A stretch of 32,086 nucleotides of DNA from Lachnospiraceae bacterium (lineage in GTDB: Bacteria > Bacillota > Clostridia > Lachnospirales > Lachnospiraceae). The stretch covers positions 1 through 32,086 of the forward strand of contig JAFUGT010000068.1 of the NCBI GenBank assembly GCA_017469275.1, given 5' to 3'. This document shows, in pieces, positions 16,531-23,747 of this stretch (position 1 is its first letter; every line of letters starts with the position of its first letter). The notes under the pieces were generated by a model, which worked only from the letters and a program-made list of their open reading frames with translations, had not been told where the DNA came from and ran no database searches. The translations under genes and the position numbers were made by a program.

Positions 16531-17187
16531 TCAATTAGGGGCAGCAGGCGGTTTTGATAAATCATCATAAGCCGGATCAACTTCAGGATACAGCATATAA
16601 CATTGTCTGCCTTTACCACCATCATTATGTCCATCCTGAGACATAAAATATCTGTTTTGATTCATTCCCGCTCCAACAAATACATATATGGAGCAATCAG
16701 AATCTATACAAACAATCCACTCGTCAAGCGAATTAGCCTTTTGAAACGAGACCCTCGGTATCGAAGTTCCCAAAACAGACGCTACTCCATTTTTAACCTC
16801 ACTTTCAAGAGTTGCCTGATTAGGATATGCATAATTAACATTAAGCGGTTTAAAATCTGCAGGTTTAAAACCCGCTCTTCCTCTTGGCGCATTAGCAAAA
16901 GCTATTACTCTGTAATATTGATTAGCTGTTCTGCCATTATTGAAGGTACCTGCAGAAGTATTCACATAATCACCTATGATTTCATTCTCTAATATCAACC
17001 TTGTAAAACATTTGGCAATCTCATCTGCATTAGATATATCTGTAGCTTTTCTTGTTTTTGCAATATACTTAATAAGCGCAGGTGCAATTGCTCCGGCAAG
17101 AATAGCCATTATAGCAACTACAATAATAAGTTCTACAAGAGAAAAACCTCTGTTGGTGTTATTATCTTTCGTTTTCATATACATCAT
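16531..17187 (-). CDS. Orphan type IV prepilin-like protein
   Basis: The 218-residue protein starts with a class III signal: a short basic leader ending in G14, then FSLVELIIVVAIMAILAGAI. Cleavage by prepilin peptidase would fall before F15, and E19 is the conserved Glu at position 5 of the mature protein. The rest is a globular domain with two cysteines (about C174 and C202) and ends near PAAPN. No pilus assembly ATPase, platform protein or peptidase is in the window, so it must use machinery elsewhere or act as a pseudopilin. The ribosome site is weak; ATG codons at 17184 and 17178 are alternative starts. It has its own promoter, structured leader and terminator. Confidence 0.85.
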   Translation of the reverse strand: MMYMKTKDNNTNRGFSLVELIIVVAIMAILAGAIAPALIKYIAKTRKATDISNADEIAKCFTRLILENEIIGDYVNTSAGTFNNGRTANQYYRVIAFANAPRGRAGFKPADFKPLNVNYAYPNQATLESEVKNGVASVLGTSIPRVSFQKANSLDEWIVCIDSDCSIYVFVGAGMNQNRYFMSQDGHNDGGKGRQCYMLYPEVDPAYDDLSKPPAAPN

Positions 17188-17254
17188 CTCATTCTTATTT
17201 ACAAAACTGTCATCACTAAACTTAGCCTTCGGCTTCGTTAAGTGAGCACGTATA

Positions 17255-17307
17255 TTTGAAAGTAGAACTCATCTGCGCTCTTCGAGTTTGATTCGTTAAC
17301 TTTCAAA
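17255..17307 (-). promoter_or_regulatory. Structured leader RNA of the prepilin-like gene
   Basis: TTTGAAAGT (17255-17263) and ACTTTCAAA (17299-17307) form a 9-bp outer stem, and AACTC with GAGTT (17266-17270 and 17284-17288) an inner one. It lies between the candidate promoter and the gene. A further imperfect hairpin follows at about 17219-17241. I do not see the conserved core of the c-di-GMP riboswitches that often precede pilin genes. Confidence 0.45.
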
Positions 17308-17320
17308 GTAAATATACTGT

Positions 17321-17349
17321 ATTCTAACATATGTATCGTCAGAAAACAA
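17321..17349 (-). promoter_or_regulatory. Candidate promoter of the prepilin-like gene
   Basis: TTGTTT (17344-17349) and TAGAAT (17321-17326) are 17 bp apart on the minus strand, about 130 nt upstream of the start codon. A T-rich stretch at 17377-17386 after the phosphoglucomutase gene region may be a weak promoter UP element. Confidence 0.5.
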
Positions 17350-17419
17350 GAAATATTTTACAGTTATTTTTAGTAAATAAAAAAAGATGCAGGTTATATG
17401 AATTATCATATCAAGATAC

Positions 17420-19156
17420 TTATACCATACGGTCTATCATTGCAAGCACTTCCTTGCCAAGTTCTTCCGAAAGTGCTTTAGCATCCTCTAAGGAAGTACC
17501 TTTAACTCCATAGTAGAACTTAACCTTAGGCTCGGTTCCCGAAGGACGGACACAGAGCCATGCTCCGTCTGTCATATCGTAGTAAAGAACATTAGAACTT
17601 GGAAGTCCTGTAGGCTTAACCTCGCCGGTCTTCATGTCTTTAATAGTATCTGCCTTGTAATCTCTTGCGGAAACCACTTCATACTTACCAATCTTAGCAG
17701 GAATTTCACTTCTTAAGGTATCCATAATTGATTGAATCTTTGCAAGACCTTCTAAGCCCTTGAAGCCTACCGACTGAATTGCATCGATGTAATATCCGTA
17801 CTTCTCATACATGTCAATCATTGCATCCCACAATGTCTTGCCCTGACTCTTATAGTATGCAGCAGCTTCACAAAGTGCCATGGTAGCCACAATAGCGTCC
17901 TTGTCTCTTGCATGGGTTCCGATAAGACAGCCATAACTCTCCTCAAAACCAAAGAGATATGTACCCTTGCCGGAAGTCTCAAAACCTAATATCTGCTGTC
18001 CTATATATTTGAATCCGGTAAGAACCTCTATCAATCTTATGTCATAACCCTTTGCAATCTCATCTGCAAGATTAGAAGTAACGATAGTCTTGATAAGCGC
18101 TCCATCTACAGGAAGACCGCCCTCTAACTCCTTCTTCTGACCTATCTCATACTCAGCAAGAAGACATCCCGACATATTACCTGTAAGGGTTATATACTCA
18201 CCACTCTTACTATCCTTAACATATACCCCTAATCTGTCTGCATCAGGGTCAGTTGCAAGAACAAGGTCTGCGTCCTTCTCCTTAGCAAGCTTGAGTGCCA
18301 GTTCAAATGCTTCCGCAGCCTCAGGATTGGGATAACTTACTGTCGGGAACTCTCCATCAGGAAGCTCCTGTTCGGGAACTACATATACATTCTCAAATCC
18401 AATCTCTTTAAGCACACGTCTTGCAGGAATATTACCTGTACCATGAAGTGGTGTATATACAATCTTGAGATCTTTAGCATACTTCTCAATACACTCCGGA
18501 TGGAGTACCAATTTCTTAAGTTCTGCTATATAATCATCATCAACTTCTTTACCGATTGTAACAAAAAGTCCGGCTTTCTCCGCCTCTTCTCTGTCCATGG
18601 TCTTACAAACCGAAAGATCGATAATTGCCTTAACCTCTGCCATAATTCCTGTATCATGAGGTGGTGTTATCTGAGCCCCATCCTCCCAATATACCTTATA
18701 TCCGTTATACTCCGGCGGGTTATGGCTTGCAGTTACATTAATCCCCGCTATACATCCAAGACGACGTACTGCATAGGAAAGCTCCGGTGTTGGTCTCAAA
18801 GACTCAAAACGGTATGCCTTGATTCCGTTAGCCGCAAGACAAAGAGCAGCCTCCTCAGAAAACTCCGGTGACATTCTTCTTGAATCGTAAGCAATTGCAA
18901 CGCCCTTACTCTCGCCACCCATTTTCTTAATATAATTGTCAAGTCCCTGAGTCGCGCGACGTACAACATATATGTTCATACGGTTAACGCCTGCTCCGAT
19001 AATTCCTCGAAGTCCCGCTGTGCCAAATTCAAGCTCCATAGAGAATCTCTCTTTGATCTCCTGATCGTCATCTTTAATTGCCTGAAGCTCCTTCTTGGTA
19101 TCCTCATCGAAATAAGGATTGCTCAACCACTCTTCATAAATCTCCTTGTAATCCAT
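17420..19156 (-). CDS. pgcA: Alpha-phosphoglucomutase / phosphomannomutase
   Basis: At 578 residues this is a full-length alpha-D-phosphohexomutase that interconverts glucose-1-phosphate and glucose-6-phosphate, feeding glycogen, envelope sugar and UDP-glucose synthesis. The active-site serine is in TASHNPPEYNGYKVY (about residue 140). The metal-binding loop is ATDPDADRLG (about 300-309), the sugar-binding loop is GFEESYG (about 405), and the phosphate-binding loop PSGTEPK lies near the C-terminus. The start follows AGGAAGGAG at a good distance. Length and motifs match the Firmicutes PgcA group. It is transcribed alone as far as I can tell, with an extended -10 promoter upstream. Confidence 0.93.
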   Translation of the reverse strand: MDYKEIYEEWLSNPYFDEDTKKELQAIKDDDQEIKERFSMELEFGTAGLRGIIGAGVNRMNIYVVRRATQGLDNYIKKMGGESKGVAIAYDSRRMSPEFSEEAALCLAANGIKAYRFESLRPTPELSYAVRRLGCIAGINVTASHNPPEYNGYKVYWEDGAQITPPHDTGIMAEVKAIIDLSVCKTMDREEAEKAGLFVTIGKEVDDDYIAELKKLVLHPECIEKYAKDLKIVYTPLHGTGNIPARRVLKEIGFENVYVVPEQELPDGEFPTVSYPNPEAAEAFELALKLAKEKDADLVLATDPDADRLGVYVKDSKSGEYITLTGNMSGCLLAEYEIGQKKELEGGLPVDGALIKTIVTSNLADEIAKGYDIRLIEVLTGFKYIGQQILGFETSGKGTYLFGFEESYGCLIGTHARDKDAIVATMALCEAAAYYKSQGKTLWDAMIDMYEKYGYYIDAIQSVGFKGLEGLAKIQSIMDTLRSEIPAKIGKYEVVSARDYKADTIKDMKTGEVKPTGLPSSNVLYYDMTDGAWLCVRPSGTEPKVKFYYGVKGTSLEDAKALSEELGKEVLAMIDRMV

Positions 19157-19483
19157 GTCAAACTCCTTCCTAGATTGATATTTGTATGATCATTAATTAC
19201 TATACCCGAATAAAAATTTATATAATATCTGCCCCATCAATGAGACATTTATTCGCAAGAACATTAACATTTTACCACAAATCACAACAATTATCTACTG
19301 TAAATGTGAACGAAAGCATTCGTTACCACTTGTTTAATTCATACACTGACAAGTCACAGCTCCGGTACGCCGAATATTAATTAACCGGCACATTCACTTG
19401 CCTGATTGCCCATATACTTCGTTGTTGTCAGTCGTCGTAGCAAGGCCGCCCGTTATCTCCATGTTTTCAGAGTGTTCATATAT
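19157..19483. other. Intergenic region between lipoprotein and phosphoglucomutase genes
   Basis: No gene or known RNA is recognised in these 327 bp. The part next to pgcA holds its candidate promoter. The part next to the lipoprotein gene (19394-19483, minus) is a 29-codon open stretch in the same frame as the lipoprotein, after its TAG stop, described in the findings. Confidence 0.6.
19269..19277 (-). promoter_or_regulatory. Candidate extended -10 promoter of pgcA
   Basis: The minus strand reads TGGTAAAAT, an extended -10 (TG-n-TAAAAT), about 115 nt upstream of the phosphoglucomutase start. The -35 position has no clear hexamer. Confidence 0.4.
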
Positions 19484-20893
19484 CTACTCTATCAAACTTG
19501 TTATCGAGACTAACGCATCATAGGTCAGAGACTTGTCTTCCCCGTCGTCGGCAAATGTCACGGTATAACTCTTAGACAAATAGCCTGTCTGACTAAGGGT
19601 TATCACATGACTTCCTGTCACCTTCTTAAAGGATATCGGTGCAATTCCAAGATATTCCCCATCAAAATATACACTGGCTCCGACAGGCGCAGACACCGTC
19701 ACCTTATTGTTGGTTTTTTCACCGGAGGAAGTAGTAACCTCCTTGGTATTAGGATCTTCTGTGGTCGCCTCCGTAGTTGAAGTGGTCGCTTCCGTAGTTG
19801 CCGTCGTAGCAGTATTATTCGTCTTTGTAGTTGATTTGCTTTTGTTTGAAGAACTGTCGTTCTCCGTTGAATTCTTTTCCGTCATCGTGTAATCCTTGAC
19901 TTTATATGGCTCCTTGACCGTAAGCGTACCGCTTAAGTTGTCGTATCCCTCTTTAACTATATCTATCCGGTGCTTTCCGTATGTAAGTTCCACTGCTCCT
20001 TCCGTGTTGACTCTGACTTTGTCCACATACACTGCTGCGTCGGATGGTGTAACATGGAACAGAATCGAACCCATCTGCTTCGGTTCAATAGCAATATCCG
20101 CCAAAGATATGACCTGCTCTTTGTTCTTCTCGATGGTGACCTCCTTGGTTCCCGAATCACCGCCTTTGGATATACGTAGGGTATATGTCCCCTCCCGCAC
20201 CGTAAGCAGCATGTCCTCTGTCACCGGAACTATCACATCATATCCTATCTCGACCATTCCACCGATGTAGGATGCATAATCAGCTAATTTCACATATCCA
20301 TGCCCTAACTCCACATTAAATGAGCACACAATATTGTTATATATCCAGACTGACAACTGGTCTTCAGAGCATATCTCGTCAAGTTTGATCTCTTTGTTAT
20401 CAGAAAATGCACTGACGTTATTGCTCATACGATAAGTCTTTCCGTCTATCTTAACTGTCTTTCCAAGATAGTCTATATCCGCTGCGGATACACCTTCTTT
20501 TTGCTCCAACAATTCCTCTGAGCTTAAATGCAGGGATAGCAGTTTATCCCTGTTGGCATCATATACCACATCCACTACACTGCCTAACCGAACATCCGAC
20601 ATAGGCATCAGTTCTCCGAATTTATCTCTTACATCTGCCCCTCCGTTAAAACTAAGATTAAGCTCTGAGGTATACCCCACCGATCTCAATTTGATCTTAC
20701 CGTTGACCTCATCCACATTACATACAATAGCAAAATACTCAACCTTATCAGCCGGCTCTAGGGAATCATCATAAGTAGGTGGAGTGATAGGTTTAGTGCC
20801 ACAAGCAGACAACAAAATCATAAGCATGCAGGTAAACACCGGCACGCTTATAACTCTATGTATTTTTCTTATATTATTATCCTTCAATTCCAA
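19484..20893 (-). CDS. PEGA-domain lipoprotein
   Basis: The 469-residue product has a lipoprotein signal peptide with the lipobox LLSAC at 28-31, so C31 would be lipidated and the protein held outside the cytoplasmic membrane. Residues 52-215 form a beta-rich region of unknown type. Residues 275-337 and 398-458 are PEGA-type domains (VTPSDAAVYVDKVRV; SAPVGASVYFDGEYLG with GIAPISF and GYLS), carbohydrate- or surface-linked beta modules. Between them, 338-395 is a Thr/Ser/Asn-rich linker (TTEATTSTTEATTED) as in wall-spanning linkers. It has no obvious operon partner. A 29-codon frame continues beyond the TAG stop. Confidence 0.85.
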   Translation of the reverse strand: MELKDNNIRKIHRVISVPVFTCMLMILLSACGTKPITPPTYDDSLEPADKVEYFAIVCNVDEVNGKIKLRSVGYTSELNLSFNGGADVRDKFGELMPMSDVRLGSVVDVVYDANRDKLLSLHLSSEELLEQKEGVSAADIDYLGKTVKIDGKTYRMSNNVSAFSDNKEIKLDEICSEDQLSVWIYNNIVCSFNVELGHGYVKLADYASYIGGMVEIGYDVIVPVTEDMLLTVREGTYTLRISKGGDSGTKEVTIEKNKEQVISLADIAIEPKQMGSILFHVTPSDAAVYVDKVRVNTEGAVELTYGKHRIDIVKEGYDNLSGTLTVKEPYKVKDYTMTEKNSTENDSSSNKSKSTTKTNNTATTATTEATTSTTEATTEDPNTKEVTTSSGEKTNNKVTVSAPVGASVYFDGEYLGIAPISFKKVTGSHVITLSQTGYLSKSYTVTFADDGEDKSLTYDALVSITSLIE

Positions 20894-21005
20894 TTCACCA
20901 TCTCTTGTATACTTTATAGATTATTTACAATACTTAGGGCATCTTACGGTATGGCATCAAATATATCCTGCCATCCAATGAGTTTTTCCCGTCTCTATTT
21001 TACCA

Positions 21006-22235
21006 TCAAACACTGCCAAACACAATTCCTTTCATCCTGTCAAGCATTTCCTTTTTTTCATTTTCCTGACAGATAACATTCTCTAATTTCTCAATATATT
21101 TTGGAGATAAAAATGCCTTACTGCTGTTATAGTAACTGTTGGCAATCTTCCAAAATTTCTCAGGATAGGAAAACAATATATACAGATATTCATAGTCTTC
21201 ACTATTTAAATTAATCGTCTCACTATACGCATTCAAAATATCCTTTAGCAAAGCAAAATCATAATTATTCTTTTCCATCACTTTTCTGGAAAACTGATAT
21301 AGATCATTTAACTGATTACCCCTTGAAAATCTCTCAAAATGTACTATGGCAATGCAATCCTCACCTATGATCACATTATGTTGATTAAAACTTCCGTGAC
21401 AAATGCCGTAGTGATTTTTAAGAACCTTTTCAACAAAATTGACGGAGCAGTTACGCCTATCATCTCTTTCCGAATCCTGCCCGATGCCCCCCGTCAGCAT
21501 TTCAACAGACTTGACCCCCTGATTATAGAAATCGGTGTACACTCTGAGAAACAGATTTTCAAATGTGTTACGGCGCTTTACTTTACTGACAAACCGCCCT
21601 ATTTTCCTAATCTGTGCATTGTGCCTTTCAAACTTATCTAACTCATCGGATACGTAGGACTCCTCAATTTGGTCTTTTCTGTCACCTGCTTCAAATTGAT
21701 TATTATCCTCGGATTCAATTGCTTTTTGCAATGCACTCCTGCTTATTTCATAGAGATATGCTATCCTCTCCATCTCCTCGCCGTCTTCTATAGCTTTGCG
21801 TATCTCCTCGACCCTTCGCTCCTCCTTGGCAATACACCATTTTCTCCATCTGTCCTCAAATGCACCGGCTACCCATCTTCCCTGTAAATGAAACTCTGCC
21901 AATGCTCTTATGACAGGAATTATATCTTCCGGATTTCTCATATCACACTCAGCACCCTCATAGTGTTGTTTCATCACATACGGTTGCCTGTATTTATCAC
22001 ATGTGAATAATTGTCCGTCTTTGTTGGGAATTATATAATCAAGATTGCTGCATTTTCTCTCTTCAAACAACTGCTTAAGAACATACTCCTGTTCAAGACG
22101 AGACATGCTGCCACGGAAAGGTTCTAATATCCTGATTCCATCTGATGCGGTAATTATTGTGGAACCTCTCCCCTTTTTTGTACTAAGAATATTCATATCA
22201 TACTGCTCGAATACCTCGGCTAGTTTTTCAGACAT
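21006..22235 (-). CDS. CotS-like kinase-fold protein, probably inactive
   Basis: The 409-residue protein resembles the CotS/YutH spore-coat family, which shares the aminoglycoside phosphotransferase/choline kinase fold. Visible family features are the catalytic-loop region YGICHGSFNQHNVII (276-290), then AIVHFERF (296-303), DLYQFSRKVMEKN (311-323) and SYPEKFWKIANSYYNSSKAF in the C-terminal lobe. The catalytic HGD aspartate is replaced by S282, and the metal-binding Asp position reads H299-F-E, so phosphate transfer is doubtful. Residues about 134-215 are a charged helical insertion that makes it longer than typical family members. The start has AAGGAGGGG upstream. A spore-coat role is only family inference; many Lachnospiraceae keep such genes without sporulating visibly. 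Confidence 0.72.
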   Translation of the reverse strand: MSEKLAEVFEQYDMNILSTKKGRGSTIITASDGIRILEPFRGSMSRLEQEYVLKQLFEERKCSNLDYIIPNKDGQLFTCDKYRQPYVMKQHYEGAECDMRNPEDIIPVIRALAEFHLQGRWVAGAFEDRWRKWCIAKEERRVEEIRKAIEDGEEMERIAYLYEISRSALQKAIESEDNNQFEAGDRKDQIEESYVSDELDKFERHNAQIRKIGRFVSKVKRRNTFENLFLRVYTDFYNQGVKSVEMLTGGIGQDSERDDRRNCSVNFVEKVLKNHYGICHGSFNQHNVIIGEDCIAIVHFERFSRGNQLNDLYQFSRKVMEKNNYDFALLKDILNAYSETINLNSEDYEYLYILFSYPEKFWKIANSYYNSSKAFLSPKYIEKLENVICQENEKKEMLDRMKGIVFGSV

Positions 22236-22317
22236 ATAAAAATCCCCTCCTTAATCCAAACCTTACACCATCTTATGAAGGAGGAGATATTTTTAGCACT
22301 GTTTTACATATATTATT

Positions 22318-23658
22318 TCAAAAATTTGAAATGCGGGCTTTTGCCAGACCTATTAATACATCCTTTTCATTTAATTCCGGATCATCTAATACTTTATCCA
22401 GCAATATCTTAAGCATTTCGCCAAGTTCAGGTCCCGGTTTCATCCCTATATCAATCAGATCCTTACCCGATATAGCAAGGTCCTTGACAGCGACACACTG
22501 TCCCTGCTCGACCACCTCTTTGTAATATTCTTCAAGGATTTCAAGATTCTTGAGCTTATCCTCTCTGTGATAATCACTCTGCGCAAGTATATCTGCCCTC
22601 TTAATATAAGTAAAATCTTCAAAGAGGTCCATTCCCATCTTGTTGAGAGCTCTTCTGAAGGACTTACGCCCCGGCAATTCGCCCATACCGTAATCATGCC
22701 AGTACACAAGTCTCTTGACCCGGTCTATGGTGGCAGTGTCAAACTTAAGTCTCCTGAGCACATCTCCAGCCATATCTACCCCTACCTCATTATGCCCGTA
22801 GAAATGATCCCACTCCCCGTCATTAGTCTTCGTGGCAGGTTTTGCCACATCATGTAAAAGCGCCGCCCACCTGAGGACTTTATCCCCCGGAACGCCCTTT
22901 ACAACCCTTATAGTGTGTTCTCCCACATTATAGGCATGATGCTTGTTTATCTGTGGAGTCTCCATCATTTTATCAAATTCCGGAAGCACTATCTTAGTAA
23001 CCCCCAGTTCATAAGCGGTAATCAGCCTTTCCGGATGATCAGCCATAAGCAGCTTCGTAAGCTCCACCTGGATTCGCTCCGCACTTATATCCCTAAGATA
23101 TTTCGCCTGATTCTCAATAGCCGCCTTAGTACTCTCATCAATCTCAAAATTAAGCTGTGCCGAAAACCTTATCGCTCTAAGAATCCTCAGGGCATCCTCG
23201 TCAAATCTTTCGGAGGGTTCACCGACACATCTGATAATATGAGCCTCTAAGTCCTCCACTCCATGGAAATTATCCACTATTCCTTCATCATCATTATATG
23301 CCATGGCATTGATAGTGAAATCCCTGCGCTTCATATCCTCAATCAAAGAACCTGTAAATGTTACAGAATTCGGGCGTCTGTGATCTTCATATTTTCCATC
23401 TACTCTGTAGGTTGTAACCTCATAACCCTCCTTACCGAACATAACCGTAACGGTTCCATGTTGCAGTCCGGTATCGATGGTTCTGTTGAACAAAGCCTTA
23501 ACCTCCATAGGCTTTGCTGATGTGGTAATATCCCAGTCATCAGGTTCCTTGGAAAGTACAGCATCCCTTACGCATCCACCCACAATATATGCTTCATATC
23601 CGGCATCCTGAAGAGTGTGTATTATTCTGTTTGCATTGTCCGGCATATTAATCTTCAT
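22318..23658 (-). CDS. cca: CCA-adding tRNA nucleotidyltransferase
   Basis: The enzyme adds or repairs the 3' CCA end of tRNA. I place the start at the ATG at 23658 (446 residues), which has GGAG 6 nt upstream; a TTG 12 bp further up also opens the frame but overlaps that site. Motifs are the glycine-rich IVGGCVRDAVL near residue 25, the metal-binding DDWDITT just after it, and the RRDFTINAMAYN motif near 110. The ERF/EDALRILRAIRFSAQLNFEI template region is near 160. An HD domain follows (about 240-330: HAYNVGEHT, LLHDVAKPATK), which is present in many CCA enzymes and has phosphohydrolase activity in some. Class II CCA enzyme of the Firmicute type. Confidence 0.94.
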   Translation of the reverse strand: MKINMPDNANRIIHTLQDAGYEAYIVGGCVRDAVLSKEPDDWDITTSAKPMEVKALFNRTIDTGLQHGTVTVMFGKEGYEVTTYRVDGKYEDHRRPNSVTFTGSLIEDMKRRDFTINAMAYNDDEGIVDNFHGVEDLEAHIIRCVGEPSERFDEDALRILRAIRFSAQLNFEIDESTKAAIENQAKYLRDISAERIQVELTKLLMADHPERLITAYELGVTKIVLPEFDKMMETPQINKHHAYNVGEHTIRVVKGVPGDKVLRWAALLHDVAKPATKTNDGEWDHFYGHNEVGVDMAGDVLRRLKFDTATIDRVKRLVYWHDYGMGELPGRKSFRRALNKMGMDLFEDFTYIKRADILAQSDYHREDKLKNLEILEEYYKEVVEQGQCVAVKDLAISGKDLIDIGMKPGPELGEMLKILLDKVLDDPELNEKDVLIGLAKARISNF

Positions 23659-23747
23659 TGTGTTCTCCAATTCTTATAATAACTTCTAGGTAATTGCGAA
23701 ACTCTCAAATATGTTTTAGCTCGTTGTGAATATTATAATAACTTCTT

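Noticed and set aside
2732..17230. Identical 14-mer TAAACTTAGCCTTC at 2732-2745 and 17217-17230
   Set aside because: A few exact 14-base matches are expected by chance in 32 kb of AT-rich DNA, and the flanks do not match.
17190..17320. c-di-GMP riboswitch in front of the prepilin-like gene
   Set aside because: The position would be typical, but I could not find the conserved core segments of the GEMM classes; only generic nested stems are present.
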